The notes: a model not told the origin generated them from the letters alone. Shown: positions 45,708-54,822, counted from the first letter of the stretch. The stretch is DNA of 64,000 nucleotides from Bradyrhizobium quebecense (GCF_013373795.3 NZ_CP088022.1:3162001-3226000); one strand, 5' to 3'. A program made the numbers and translations.

Positions 45708-46765
45708 GAGACAGCCTCCTGCGCGGTCTGCGCCTTTACCAGGGCGCCGCCATCGCGGTTGAGCATCTGATTGATCTTGGTGAGGAGATCGTAGTGCGCC
45801 ATCTCATAGCCAACATCCACCGCATAGGCAAAGCCTTCCGCGTTGATGCCACCATGGCTCTTGACCACCACGCCGTTCAGGCCGAGCAGCAGGCCGCCAT
45901 TCGACTTGTTGGGATCGAGCTTGTCGCGCAGCTTCTGGAACGCGCCGCGGGCAAACAGATAGCCGATCCGCGCCAGCCAGCTCGACGACATCGCCTCGCG
46001 CAATAGCGTGAACATCTGGCGCGCGGTGCCCTCGGCGGCCTTGAGCGCGATATTGCCGCTGAAGCCTTCCGAGACGATCACGTCGGCGAGCCCCTTGCCG
46101 ATCGCATCGCCCTCGACAAAGCCGATATAGTTGAACTGGGGTGCGTTCATCGCGCGCAGCATCTCGGCGGCCTCGCGGATTTCCCCGTGACCCTTGATCT
46201 CCTCGGACCCGATATTGAGCAGGCCGACGGTCGGCCGTTCGAGGTTGAACAGCACGCTCGCCATGGCGCTGCCCATCACCGCGAGCGTCGCCAGATGGCG
46301 GGCGTCGCCGCCGATCGAGGCTCCGAGATCGAGCACCACTGAATCGCCTCGCAGCGTCGGCCACGCCGCAGCGAGCGCCGGGCGGTCGACGCCCGGCAAC
46401 GTCCGCAGATTGATGCTGCCCATCGCCATCAGCGCGCCCGAGTTGCCGGCGGAGACCGCAACGTCGGCCTCGCCGTGCTTCACCGCATCGATCGCCAGCC
46501 ACATCGACGACGCCCTGCGGGTCCGCCGCAGCGCCTGGCTCGGCTTCTCGTCATTCTTCACCGCGACGTCGGTATGGATCACCTTCGATACCGCCTTCAG
46601 CGCCGGATGTTTCGCAAGCTCCGGCTCGATCTGGGCCCGGTCTCCGACCAGCAGGAATTCGCTGTCGGGATGACGGCTCAACGAGATCGCGGCGCCGGGA
46701 ATGACCACCGATGCGCCGACATCGCCCCCCATGGCGTCAAGCGCGATTCGAACCTTATGAGGCAT
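45704..46765 (-). CDS. plsX: Phosphate acyltransferase PlsX
   Basis: 353 residues from the ATG at 46765 ([15 protein letters not shown]); the longer reading to 46792 has no support. Family motifs are [10 protein letters not shown] near the N-terminus, [37 protein letters not shown] and a C-terminal [17 protein letters not shown]. It makes acyl-phosphate from acyl-ACP for PlsY on the inner face of the membrane. The 325-bp upstream gap holds an A/T-rich promoter-like patch and the 10-bp tandem repeat at 47061. Confidence 0.96.
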   Translation of the reverse strand: MPHKVRIALDAMGGDVGASVVIPGAAISLSRHPDSEFLLVGDRAQIEPELAKHPALKAVSKVIHTDVAVKNDEKPSQALRRTRRASSMWLAIDAVKHGEADVAVSAGNSGALMAMGSINLRTLPGVDRPALAAAWPTLRGDSVVLDLGASIGGDARHLATLAVMGSAMASVLFNLERPTVGLLNIGSEEIKGHGEIREAAEMLRAMNAPQFNYIGFVEGDAIGKGLADVIVSEGFSGNIALKAAEGTARQMFTLLREAMSSSWLARIGYLFARGAFQKLRDKLDPNKSNGGLLLGLNGVVVKSHGGINAEGFAYAVDVGYEMAHYDLLTKINQMLNRDGGALVKAQTAQEAVS

Positions 46766-46941
46766 GCACGTCCCGGAAGCCTGCTCTCCCACAGCCCTTC
46801 AGATGAAGACCGCGAGCTTGAAGTCACCGCCGTCAACGGCGCGCGGCGAAACGCCGGGCCGCGACAATAGCGTGTCCGCGGTCCGACACAACCTCTTGAC
46901 CACAAACAAGCGAGGCGCCGAACCGTCACGCAACACATCAA

Positions 46942-46969
46942 GACATACCAGAAATACATGATATTTCAA
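46942..46969 (-). promoter_or_regulatory. Candidate plsX promoter
   Basis: Minus strand TTGAAA (46969-46964), 16-bp spacer, TGG-TATGTC extended -10-like element (46947-46942), within the only A/T-rich stretch of the gap. It would give a leader of about 170 nt. Confidence 0.3.
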
Positions 46970-47060
46970 ACTATTATGACACTTACTTGAAGTAATCGGA
47001 AATCCCCCTCGCGCAGGCCTGCAGGCAAGCCATCCCCTCAAATGTTGGAGCAAACTGCCC

Positions 47061-47100
47061 TCAAATTCCGTCAGCTTCCCTCAACTCCCCTCAACTTCCC
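47061..47100. repeat. Four tandem 10-bp units at the DUF177 stop codon
   Basis: Units TCAAATTCCG, TCAGCTTCCC, TCAACTCCCC and TCAACTTCCC abut exactly. On the minus strand every unit ends in TGA; since 10 is not a multiple of 3, successive TGAs fall in different frames. The first one read is the DUF177 stop. Confidence 0.7.
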
Positions 47101-47678
47101 TTGGGCTTCTTGCCGTCAGCCTTTTCCTTCAGCGCCTTGAGCGCGGCGAAGGGATGATTTTCCGGATCAGGCGCTTCAACCTGTTGTTCAAAGACGGCAT
47201 CCGCCTTGCGCGGATAGGGGTCGATGCCGAGAAACAGCGCATCGGTGGCGAGCCGGCCGATGTCGATGAAGCCACCGACGATCGGCTCCGGCGGATCCGG
47301 CGTCTCCTCATCACCCTGCTCGGCGTCGTCGACGAGGTCGGCCATCTCCGGGATCTGCTCGGGCGGCGCGAACAACACGTCGATCGGCTCGTCGATCTCG
47401 TTCTCGATCGGATCCAGCGTCACCACGCAGGTCTGCCCGACCCTGGCCCAAACCCGGCCGGTGACGTGGCAGCTGCCGTCGCGCTTGGGCTGCAGATCGA
47501 ACGCCGCCCGCGCGGAGACCACCTCGCGCAACTCGCCGACCTCGGCGATCGCCTTGCGCGTCGCCTCGTCGGCCATGATCTCGCGATGCAGGCCGGTATC
47601 AGGAATCTGAGCAACATTGACCAGCACGCGCCAAGGGTCCCGCACGGCTTCGGGCCGTCCTGTGCTGCCGCCGCTCAT
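47091..47678 (-). CDS. DUF177 (YceD-like) protein, 23S rRNA accumulation factor family
   Basis: 195 residues from the ATG at 47678; an extended reading to 47717 is unlikely. The central motif GRVWARVGQTCVVTLDPIENEIDEPIDVLFAP is the DUF177 core, with its conserved Cys and Pro. In many bacteria this gene sits with rpmF and plsX, and YceD affects 23S rRNA levels. Here no rpmF follows, the usual alphaproteobacterial arrangement. The preceding gene's reading frame runs 80 bp into it. Confidence 0.88.
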   Translation of the reverse strand: MSGGSTGRPEAVRDPWRVLVNVAQIPDTGLHREIMADEATRKAIAEVGELREVVSARAAFDLQPKRDGSCHVTGRVWARVGQTCVVTLDPIENEIDEPIDVLFAPPEQIPEMADLVDDAEQGDEETPDPPEPIVGGFIDIGRLATDALFLGIDPYPRKADAVFEQQVEAPDPENHPFAALKALKEKADGKKPKGS

Positions 47679-48276
47679 GCCGTGGTCCTCGCAGCTTGCG
47701 GCGCCGGGAAGCGCCATGCCCCTGGGTCAGCGTCGCGAGGTCCGCGCGCGCCAACACCGCCATCGCCCCTCTGGCATAGACGGCCAGTTCGCGGGCCTTG
47801 TCGATGTTGTGACCATTGAGGATGTTCTTGCAGAGCGACTGGGCCAGGGCCTCGTCGCTGTCGGTCAGCGCCAGATCATAGGCCGCGGTGCGGCCGTAGA
47901 AGGCCTCGCCGAACGCCTGCATCCGCTTCGGCACCGTGAGGTCGCCGACGCCCATTTCCCTGAGATTGTCATCCATGTCGATGCAGAAATGATCGAACAG
48001 GGCCTGCGACAGCCCGGCGCCGCCTTCCGCGGATTTCAATCGCCGCAGTACCAGCCACAGATGCATCAGAAGCAGGTCAAAACGGCCATTAACCGTGTCC
48101 GGAACGCCCAAGTCACGGTAAAACAACGGTTCTCGCGCCTGCGTCACGATCATGCCATAGATGGTCTCAATGGTGCTGCGCGCGGGCACCCGGGTCTTCT
48201 GAAGTGATTGAACGGCCAAAGCATAGCGGGTTCCGGCTGCCGGCCCCCAAAGGACGCCTGTTGAGGGTTCGCCCAT
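47599..48276 (-). CDS. Ubiquinol-cytochrome c chaperone family protein (CBP3-like), possibly frameshifted at both ends
   Basis: The core is clear: IETIYGMIVTQAREPLFYRDLGVPDTVNGRFDLLLMHLWLVLRRLK, then LFDHFCIDMDDNLREMGVGD and FYGRTAAYDLAL, the CBP3/UQCC1 family that helps assemble cytochrome bc1. The open frame starts at an ATG at 48276, in the space shared with the divergent lipoprotein gene, and runs 80 bp into DUF177, which is odd. A more natural gene is 48224 to 47675: ATG 48224 gives MLWPFNHF in another frame, and the third frame gives FPAPQAARTTA then a TGA overlapping the DUF177 ATG. Both changes require one missing base each (near 48200 and 47720). Confidence 0.7.
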   Translation of the reverse strand: MGEPSTGVLWGPAAGTRYALAVQSLQKTRVPARSTIETIYGMIVTQAREPLFYRDLGVPDTVNGRFDLLLMHLWLVLRRLKSAEGGAGLSQALFDHFCIDMDDNLREMGVGDLTVPKRMQAFGEAFYGRTAAYDLALTDSDEALAQSLCKNILNGHNIDKARELAVYARGAMAVLARADLATLTQGHGASRRRKLRGPRHERRQHRTARSRAGPLARAGQCCSDS

Positions 48277-48360
48277 TGGAGCTCGGCATGATTGCAATCC
48301 ATTGAGCTGCCCGGTACGTCAATGCTCCGGCCGATGCAAGGGGACGGAACAGTTCCGCCG

Positions 48361-48840
48361 ATGAACCACACTCTTCCAAGACAGTCTCGCACGGCTTCCG
48401 CGCGCGGGTTCTTCATGCGTTTCCGCGCCATCGCGGTCGTTGGTCTGTTCTGCGCCGCCGCGCTCGGCGGCTGCGCCGGCGAGCAATTCCAGAAGGGCTA
48501 CATCCTGCCCGACGGAGCGCTCGAGCAGATTCCGATCGGAGCGAGCCAGGATCAGGTGCTGATCGTGCTCGGCACCCCCTCGACGGTCGCAACGCTGGAC
48601 GGCGAGGTGTTCTATTACATCTCGCAGCGGACCTCGCGGCCGGTTGCCTTCATGAACCAGCGCGTGGTCGACCAGCGCGTCATCGCGGTCTATTTCGACA
48701 AGAACCGCCAGGTGCGCCGGCTCGCCAATTACGGCCTGAAGGACGGCAAGATCTTCGACTTTGTCAGCCGGACCACGCCGACGTCGGGCCAGGAAATGTC
48801 CTACCTGACACCGCTCTTCAAGCTGCTGAGCTTCAACTAG
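48361..48840 (+). CDS. BamE/SmpA-OmlA family outer-membrane assembly lipoprotein
   Basis: 159 residues from the ATG at 48361; other Mets at 48322, 48334 and 48415 are possible. The lipoprotein signal is FRAIAVVGLFCAAALGGC, with an LGGC lipobox preceded by a long basic N-terminus. The BamE-like domain reads ALEQIPIGASQDQVLIVLGTPSTVATLDGEVFYYIS followed by VIAVYFDKNRQVRRLANYGLKDGKIFDF. It probably stabilises the BAM complex that inserts outer-membrane proteins such as the porin and TonB receptor here. It is divergent from the bc1-chaperone gene. Confidence 0.9.
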   Translation: MNHTLPRQSRTASARGFFMRFRAIAVVGLFCAAALGGCAGEQFQKGYILPDGALEQIPIGASQDQVLIVLGTPSTVATLDGEVFYYISQRTSRPVAFMNQRVVDQRVIAVYFDKNRQVRRLANYGLKDGKIFDFVSRTTPTSGQEMSYLTPLFKLLSFN

Positions 48841-48888
48841 AGCATGATCCGGAAAAGTGCGAAGCGGTTTTCCGAAAAGATCATGCTC
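48840..48888. repeat. Palindromic repeat family D directly at a stop codon
   Basis: 49 bp: GAGCATGATC at the left and GATCATGCTC at the right, with inner arms CGGAAAA and TTTTCCG. The left end uses the last base of the BamE-like stop codon, and an A-run follows on the right. I recognise this as a common Bradyrhizobiaceae intergenic element. Confidence 0.8.
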
Positions 48889-48992
48889 AAAAAATAAGGC
48901 CTGAAGGACTGCGCCAGTTTGTCGCTTGCCCCACGGGCAAGCGGTCCCCTACGCTTGCTCGCAAACAAGAAGCCTGAGCAGGGGGTAGGCGC

Positions 48993-50000
48993 GTGAGTGC
49001 CAAGAGATTTTCCCGTCGTACGCTATTGTCGAGCACGGCCGCATTGTCGGCGGCGGCGATCCTGCCGCGTGCCAGTCTCGGTGCCGGCGACTGGCGACCG
49101 TCCGAGACGGTCCGGATCATCGTGCCGGCGGCGGCCGGTGGCTCGACCGACGTGATGGGGCGGCTGCTGGCGGCACATTTGCAGCCGCTCTGGGGCCAGT
49201 CGGTCGTGGTGGAGAATCGCTCCGGCGCCGGCGGCACCATCGGCACCGCGGAGGTCGCGCGCAGCAAGGGCGACGGCCACACCATCCTGATCGGCAATCC
49301 CGGCCCCAACGCGATCGCCTTCAGCATCTTCAGGAACCTGACGTACAAGGCCGACCAGCTGCAGGCGGTCTCCAACATGATCCGGATCCCGAACATCGTC
49401 TCGGCGCATCCGTCGACCGGCATCAAATCGATCCCCGAATTGATCGCCTATCTGAAGAAGAACCCCGACAAGCTCACCTACGGCTCGTCCGGCACCGGGC
49501 AGAGCCCTCACCTCACCGGCGCCTGGTTCCTGCAACTCACCGGGCTGAAGATGACGCATGTGCCGTTCCGCGGCGCCGGCCCCGCGCTGCAGGCCGGGCT
49601 CGCCGGCGACATCCAGATCCTGTTCGACAATCTCTATCCGTCGCTGCCACAGGTGCAGGACGGCAAGCTGAACGGGCTCTGCGTCACCACGGCCGAGCGC
49701 AGCGAGTCCGCGCCCAATCTGCCGGTGATGCGCGAGGGCGCGCCGGAGCTCGCCAGGTTCGACGTCGCCTCATGGTTCGGCGTGTTCCTGCCGAAGATGG
49801 CACCGGCGCCCGTGGTCGACGAGCTGAACCGCCAAATCAAGGCGATGCTGGAGCGCGATGACGTCAGGAAGAACATCAGTGGCATGGGCGCCCGCGCCGA
49901 CTACGGCACACCGCAGCAATTCTCCGACTTCGTCGAAGCCGAGACGAAGAAATTCGCCGCCATCATCGAGAAGGAAGGACTCCAGATGGAGGTCAAGTAG
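48993..50000 (+). CDS. Tripartite tricarboxylate transporter (Bug family) solute-binding protein
   Basis: 335 residues, GTG start with GGGGG upstream. A twin-arginine-like signal (RFSRRTLLSSTAALSAAAIL) is followed by the Bug signature VRIIVPAAAGGSTDVMGRLLAAHL, VVENRSGAGGTIGTAEVARS and the conserved loop with YGSSGTGQSPHLTGAWF. It binds a small organic acid in the periplasm. The membrane partners TctA/TctB are not adjacent, so it is an orphan binding protein, common in this clade. Confidence 0.92.
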   Translation: MSAKRFSRRTLLSSTAALSAAAILPRASLGAGDWRPSETVRIIVPAAAGGSTDVMGRLLAAHLQPLWGQSVVVENRSGAGGTIGTAEVARSKGDGHTILIGNPGPNAIAFSIFRNLTYKADQLQAVSNMIRIPNIVSAHPSTGIKSIPELIAYLKKNPDKLTYGSSGTGQSPHLTGAWFLQLTGLKMTHVPFRGAGPALQAGLAGDIQILFDNLYPSLPQVQDGKLNGLCVTTAERSESAPNLPVMREGAPELARFDVASWFGVFLPKMAPAPVVDELNRQIKAMLERDDVRKNISGMGARADYGTPQQFSDFVEAETKKFAAIIEKEGLQMEVK

Positions 50001-50042
50001 CGGCCGTTGTCGCGGTCTTTCCGGAGCACGGTGCGGCCAACG

Positions 50043-50198
50043 CTACGAGGACTTGTTGATCTTCTTGATCTTCGCGTCGGTTGCTTCCATCGACATCGCC
50101 AGTTCCAGGATCGCCTGCGACAGCAGCTCGACGGCCTCCTTCTGATCCTGCGACTTGGAGGCGCGGAGCGCATAGTTCCGTGCGGATGAGAGCGACAT
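50043..50198 (-). CDS. 51-residue conserved-looking small protein
   Basis: ATG at 50198 with GGAGAT six bases upstream, stop at 50043. Sequence in outline: MSLSSARNYALRASKSQDQ, then KEAVELLSQAILELAMSME, then TDAKIKKINKSS. It is almost entirely helical and amphipathic, with high-GC third positions. Because it is under 60 codons it is easily missed. Its convergent neighbour, the TTT binding protein, ends 42 bp away. No function known to me. Confidence 0.75.
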   Translation of the reverse strand: MSLSSARNYALRASKSQDQKEAVELLSQAILELAMSMEATDAKIKKINKSS

Positions 50199-50295
50199 CG
50201 ATTGATCTCCGTGTTGTTCGCGTCTGGTTGTCGGCGGATCTCGTTGGCGGAAAGCCGAACAATTCCGCAGTACACCGAACCAAGTCCCTGCAAAA

Positions 50296-50327
50296 CAAAA
50301 ACCCCGCGGCTTGCACCGCGGGGTTTT
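50296..50327 (-). terminator. Terminator of hppA, usable on both strands
   Basis: A 12-bp perfect stem (AAAACCCCGCGG / CCGCGGGGTTTT) with a 6-nt loop. The minus strand continues TTTTTGTTTT, and the plus strand also ends in TTTT. It lies 22 bp after the hppA stop. Confidence 0.88.
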
Positions 50328-50349
50328 GCATTCAGTCTTGTCGTACCGC

Positions 50350-52470
50350 TTAGTGCGCCAAGATCGCCAGCAGCAGCAGCGCCACGATGTTGGTGATCTT
50401 GATCATCGGGTTGACCGCCGGGCCCGCCGTATCCTTGTAGGGATCGCCGACGGTGTCGCCGGTCACCGCGGACTTGTGGGCGTCGGAGCCCTTGCCGCCG
50501 TAGTGGCCGTCCTCGATGTACTTCTTGGCATTGTCCCAGGCGCCGCCGCCCGAGGTCATCGAGATCGCGACGAACAGGCCGGTGACGATGACGCCGAGCA
50601 GCATGGCGCCGACCGCGGAGAACGCCGCCGACTTGCCGGCCGCGCCGCCGCCCGCGATCGCATAGATCACGAAGTAGACGAAGATCGGCGACAGCACCGG
50701 CAGCAGCGACGGGATGATCATCTCCTTGATCGCTGCCTTGGTCAGCAGGTCGACCGCCTTGCCGTAGTCCGGCTTGTCGGTGCCCTGCATGATGCCGGGC
50801 TTCTCGCGGAACTGACGGCGCACCTCTTCAACGATCGCGCTGGCGGCGCGTCCGACCGCCGTCATACCCATCGCGCCGAACAGATACGGCAGCAGGCCGC
50901 CGAACAGCAGGCCGACCACGACGTAGGGGTTGTTGAGCGAGAAGTCGGGATTGACCCCCTTGAAGTAGAGGTGGTTGGCGGAGTCCGCGATGAAGAATTT
51001 GAGGTCCTCATTATAGGCCGCAAACAGCACCAGCGCACCGAGACCGGCGGAGCCAATCGCGTAGCCCTTGGTCACCGCCTTGGTGGTGTTGCCGACTGCG
51101 TCGAGCGCGTCGGTCGACTTGCGCACCTCCTTAGGCAGACCCGCCATCTCGGCGATGCCGCCGGCGTTGTCGGTGACCGGGCCGAAGGCGTCGAGCGCGA
51201 CGATCATGCCGGCCAGCGCCAGCATGGTGGCGGTCGCGATCGCGATGCCGAACAGGCCGGCCAGGCTGTAGGTGACCAGGATGCCGGCGATGATGACGAG
51301 CGCGGGCAGCGCGGTCGCCTCCATCGAGATCGCCAGGCCCTGGATCACGTTGGTGCCGTGACCGGTGACGGACGCCGCCGCAATCGACTTCACCGGACGA
51401 TAGTCGGTGCCGGTGTAGTACTCGGTGATCCAGATGATCAGGCCGGTGACGACGAGGCCCACCACGCCGCATTCGAACAGCGCCATGCCGGTGTAGTCGA
51501 CGCCATCGAGCTTGCCGAAGCCGATCAGCCAGTTGATCACGGCCGCGACGCCGACCAGCGACAGGATGCCGGTGGCGATCAGGCCCTTGTACAGGGCACC
51601 CATGATCGACTGGCTGGCGCCGAGCTTGACGAAGAAGGTGCCGATGATCGAGGTGATGATGCAGATGCCGCCGATTGCGAGCGGAAGCGTCATCATGCTC
51701 ACCAGGATCGGCGTCTTGGCGAAGAAGATCGCCGCGAGCACCATGGTGGCGACCGCGGTCACCGCATAGGTCTCGAACAGATCCGCCGCCATGCCGGCGC
51801 AGTCGCCGACATTGTCGCCGACGTTGTCGGCGATGGTGGCTGGGTTGCGCGGATCGTCCTCCGGGATGCCAGCCTCGACCTTGCCGACGAGGTCGCCGCC
51901 GACGTCTGCACCCTTGGTGAAGATGCCGCCGCCGAGACGGGCAAAGATCGAGATCAGCGAGGCGCCGAAGCCGAGCGCCACCATGGCGTCGACCACGGTG
52001 CGGCTGCCGGCTTCCAGCCCCATGAACTTGACCAGCACCATGAAGTAGATGGTGACGCCGAGCAGCGCGAGACCGGCAACCAGCATGCCCGTGATCGCAC
52101 CCGCCTTGAAGGCGAGTTCGAGGCCGCCGGCCAGCGAGGTGGTCGCCGCCTGCGCGGTGCGGACGTTGGCGCGCACCGAGACGTTCATGCCGATGAAGCC
52201 GGCTGCCCCCGACAGGATGGCGCCGATCGCAAAGCCGATCGCCACCAGAAGGCCAAGGAAGTAGGCCAGCACCACGAAGATCACAATACCGACCATGCCG
52301 ATCGTGGTGTATTGCCGCCGCAGATAGGCTTGTGCGCCCTCGCGCACCGCGCCCGCGATTTCCTGCATGCGGGCATTGCCCGCATCCGCGTTCAAGACCG
52401 ACTGCGTCGCCCAGATCGCGTAGACGATGGAAAGCGCCCCGCAGAGCACAATCAACCATAAAGCTGTCAT
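50350..52470 (-). CDS. hppA: Membrane-bound proton-translocating pyrophosphatase, K+-independent type
   Basis: 706 residues from the ATG at 52470; the extended reading to 52626 is upstream sequence. About 16 helices are predicted. Pyrophosphate-site motifs are [44 protein letters not shown] and, later, [18 protein letters not shown]. The K+-determining motif reads GNTTKA, with Lys where K+-dependent enzymes have Ala, so it should be K+-independent. It couples PPi hydrolysis to H+ pumping across the inner membrane. Confidence 0.97.
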   Translation of the reverse strand: MTALWLIVLCGALSIVYAIWATQSVLNADAGNARMQEIAGAVREGAQAYLRRQYTTIGMVGIVIFVVLAYFLGLLVAIGFAIGAILSGAAGFIGMNVSVRANVRTAQAATTSLAGGLELAFKAGAITGMLVAGLALLGVTIYFMVLVKFMGLEAGSRTVVDAMVALGFGASLISIFARLGGGIFTKGADVGGDLVGKVEAGIPEDDPRNPATIADNVGDNVGDCAGMAADLFETYAVTAVATMVLAAIFFAKTPILVSMMTLPLAIGGICIITSIIGTFFVKLGASQSIMGALYKGLIATGILSLVGVAAVINWLIGFGKLDGVDYTGMALFECGVVGLVVTGLIIWITEYYTGTDYRPVKSIAAASVTGHGTNVIQGLAISMEATALPALVIIAGILVTYSLAGLFGIAIATATMLALAGMIVALDAFGPVTDNAGGIAEMAGLPKEVRKSTDALDAVGNTTKAVTKGYAIGSAGLGALVLFAAYNEDLKFFIADSANHLYFKGVNPDFSLNNPYVVVGLLFGGLLPYLFGAMGMTAVGRAASAIVEEVRRQFREKPGIMQGTDKPDYGKAVDLLTKAAIKEMIIPSLLPVLSPIFVYFVIYAIAGGGAAGKSAAFSAVGAMLLGVIVTGLFVAISMTSGGGAWDNAKKYIEDGHYGGKGSDAHKSAVTGDTVGDPYKDTAGPAVNPMIKITNIVALLLLAILAH

Positions 52471-52693
52471 TGAATGTTGCCTCAGATCCTTGATGTAACC
52501 CCCGCGCCTTCTTTGTGCCGCTAGGGGGCGGCAGGCGCTTATTTTGCGAGGACAATCCTCCCCAAAAACGGATTGCCTCAAATCGGGCGCGACCTTGCCA
52601 AAATCGTTACCGCTGTGCAACGCCACCTACGGCCGAAAACGCCGATATCGGCAGCAATTTAGAAGGAAAGTCGGCGCGTTTCGGCCGGACGTT

Positions 52694-53695
52694 CTAGAAA
52701 TGGCTGTAGGACAGCCGCTTCAGCGCCAGTTCCCTGCCCTGTCCGTCGAGAAAGCTTGGCGGTGACAAGCCCGCAATGAGACCGCCGATGGCGGTGACCG
52801 CGACCTTGGCCTGCCGTGCCTCGCGCACAAAGGCGTCCGCTCGATCGCCCGGGACCGCGCACAAGAGCTCGTAGTCATCGCCGCCAGCCACCAAGGTCTC
52901 GATACCGATCGCCTTGCGCGCGAGCAGCCGCGCGGTCGCAGGCGACAATGGGATGCTCGGCACATTGATCACGGCTGTCACGCCGCTGGCCGCGCAAAGC
53001 TTGGCCAGATCGCCGGCGAGACCGTCGGACACGTCCATCGCCGCGCTAGCGTAGTTGCGGACGGCCTTGGCAAGGGCGTTGCGCGGCTGCGGAACTCGGT
53101 AGCGCGCGGCAAGAAAATCCCGGCCGGCGGCATCGCCCGCCAGCGCCGCCGCGACCGGGCCGCCCCGGAGCACATCGAGGCCGAGCGCGGCATCCCCGAT
53201 CGTGCCCGTCACGAACATGCGGTCGCCAGCCTTTGCGCCTGCGCGGTGCACCATCTTGCCCTGAGGCAGCCGCCCGAACGCGGTAATCGAGATCATCAGC
53301 GGCCCCGGCGTCGAGACCGTGTCGCCGCCGAGCAGCGGGCAGCCGTAATCGCCGGCATCCTCGCCGAGCGCCTGGGCGAACGGCTTTAGCCAGGCCTCCT
53401 CGGCGTGGCGCAGCGCCAGCGTCAGCACGAAGCCGGCCGGCACAGCTCCCTTGGCCGCGATATCGGAGAGGTTCACCCGCAGCGCCTTGCGCGCCAGCGT
53501 GTCGGGCGGATCATCGGCAAGGAAATGCACGCCCTCGACGATGGCATCCGTGGTGACCACGATGTCCTCGCCGGCCGCCCTCAGCGCGGCGGCGTCATCG
53601 TCGAGCCCGAACGCGCCCGGGTCGGTCGCAAGCGGCCTGAAATAGCGCGCGATCAGGGCGTCTTCGCCGGATGGACCGTCCTGACGCTCTGCCAT
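52694..53695 (-). CDS. thiL: Thiamine-monophosphate kinase
   Basis: 333 residues from the ATG at 53695 (GGAAGG upstream). Motifs are FGLDDDAAAL (metal/ATP Asp cluster), VVTTDAIVEGVHFL, LGGDTVSTPGPLMIS and MDVSDGLAGDLAKL, plus LVAGGDDYELL. It phosphorylates thiamine monophosphate to the active diphosphate. It is the last gene of the glyA-nrdR-rib-nusB-thiL order; a family C repeat separates it from nusB, so it may be partly uncoupled. Confidence 0.95.
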   Translation of the reverse strand: MAERQDGPSGEDALIARYFRPLATDPGAFGLDDDAAALRAAGEDIVVTTDAIVEGVHFLADDPPDTLARKALRVNLSDIAAKGAVPAGFVLTLALRHAEEAWLKPFAQALGEDAGDYGCPLLGGDTVSTPGPLMISITAFGRLPQGKMVHRAGAKAGDRMFVTGTIGDAALGLDVLRGGPVAAALAGDAAGRDFLAARYRVPQPRNALAKAVRNYASAAMDVSDGLAGDLAKLCAASGVTAVINVPSIPLSPATARLLARKAIGIETLVAGGDDYELLCAVPGDRADAFVREARQAKVAVTAIGGLIAGLSPPSFLDGQGRELALKRLSYSHF

Positions 53696-53717
53696 ATCGC
53701 GCGCCTTCCCCTCCGCT

Positions 53718-53818
53718 GTCATCGCCCGGCTTGACCGGGCGATCCAGTACACCGCGCAAGCTGTTGTTGCCAATCACCGCCGCGGCGTACTGGATCACCC
53801 GCATGCGCGGGCGATGAC
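53718..53818. repeat. Two-stem inverted repeat, family C (copy 2)
   Basis: 101 bp bounded by GTCATCGCCC and GGGCGATGAC. Left stem ATCGCCCGG-CTTGA-CCGGGCGAT; inner pair GATCCAGTA and TACTGGATC; right stem CCCGC-ATGC-GCGGG. It lies between nusB and thiL, inside a gene series that is otherwise tightly packed. Confidence 0.85.
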
Positions 53819-53833
53819 GGCGGAATACGTGGT

Positions 53834-54328
53834 TCAACCCCGCACAAACTCGTCGCCGCGGAACTGGCGCGCGATCTGGTCGAGCACCGCGTTGACCATG
53901 CCGGTCTCGTCCTTCTCGACAAAGGCGTGCGCGACGTCGACATATTCGGAAACCACGACGCGGCCCGGCACGTCCCGGCGATGCTCGAGTTCGTAGGACC
54001 CTGCCCGCAGCACCGCGCGCAGGATTGCGTCGATCCGCTTCAGCGGCCAACCCTTCGACAGCGCCTCGTCGATCAGGGGATCGAGCTTGGCCTGGTCGCG
54101 CACCACGCCGGAGACGACGTCGCGGAAGAACGCGGCTTCCGCCGGCAAGTATTTCTCGCCCTCGACCTCGTTGCCGAGCCAGTGGCTCTCGAACTCGGCG
54201 AAGATGTCGTTGATGCCAGCGCCGCCAATGTCCATCTGGTACAGCGCCTGCACGGCGGCGAGCCGTGCCGCGCCGCGCCGGTTGGCTTTCCTGTCAGGGG
54301 CTTTCGCAGGCTTCTTATTGTCAGCCAT
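53834..54328 (-). CDS. nusB: Transcription antitermination factor NusB
   Basis: 164 residues. A basic N-terminal extension (MADNKKPAKAPDRKANRRG) precedes the all-helical NusB core: ARLAAVQALYQMDI, RIDAILRAVLRAGSYELE and VVVSEYVDVAHAFVEKDETGMVNAVLDQIAR. It binds boxA RNA with S10 for rRNA antitermination. It starts 2 bp after the ribH stop, so the two are coupled, as in most bacteria. Confidence 0.96.
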   Translation of the reverse strand: MADNKKPAKAPDRKANRRGAARLAAVQALYQMDIGGAGINDIFAEFESHWLGNEVEGEKYLPAEAAFFRDVVSGVVRDQAKLDPLIDEALSKGWPLKRIDAILRAVLRAGSYELEHRRDVPGRVVVSEYVDVAHAFVEKDETGMVNAVLDQIARQFRGDEFVRG

Positions 54329-54330
54329 GG

Positions 54331-54822
54331 TCAGGCCTTTGCCAGGCGGCGTTTGATCCGCAGCATCGCGATCGCCGCGCGTGCGGCGTCGCCGCCCTTG
54401 TTCAGCTCGCTGGCGCGCGCCCGCGCCCAGGCCTGCGCCTCGGTGTTGACGGTGAGGATGCCGTTGCCGAGCGGGAATTTCCGGCTCACGGCCAGATCCA
54501 TCAATCCGCGCGAGGACTCCTGTGAGACGATCTCGAAATGGATGGTGTCGCCGCGCACCACGCAGCCGAGCGCGATCGCCGCGTCATAGGGCTTGCCGTT
54601 TGCCGCCGCGGCGTCGATCGCGATCGCGATCGCGGCCGGAATCTCCAGGGCGCCCGGCACCGTAATCACGTCGTGGCTGGCACCGGCCGTCTTCAGCTCG
54701 GCGAGCGCGCCTTCCAGCAGCGCATCCTGGATGTCGTCATAAAACCGGGCTTCGACGATCAGCACGCGTGCGCCGGTGATGTCGGTCTGGTCCTTGAGGG
54801 GTGCGCGCCGCGCGTCAGCCAT
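54331..54822 (-). CDS. ribH: 6,7-dimethyl-8-ribityllumazine synthase
   Basis: 163 residues. Motifs are [20 protein letters not shown], the active-site [10 protein letters not shown], and [27 protein letters not shown] with the catalytic His. It joins the ribityl-pyrimidinedione to dihydroxybutanone phosphate to give lumazine for RibE. The 207-bp gap to ribE holds no FMN riboswitch that I can see and no other clear feature. Confidence 0.95.
   Translation of the reverse strand: MADARRAPLKDQTDITGARVLIVEARFYDDIQDALLEGALAELKTAGASHDVITVPGALEIPAAIAIAIDAAAANGKPYDAAIALGCVVRGDTIHFEIVSQESSRGLMDLAVSRKFPLGNGILTVNTEAQAWARARASELNKGGDAARAAIAMLRIKRRLAKA

Noticed and set aside
50311-52461. 716-codon plus frame over hppA
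   Set aside because: Shadow of the pyrophosphatase; extremely rich in Arg/Asp/His/Gln with no membrane or catalytic pattern.
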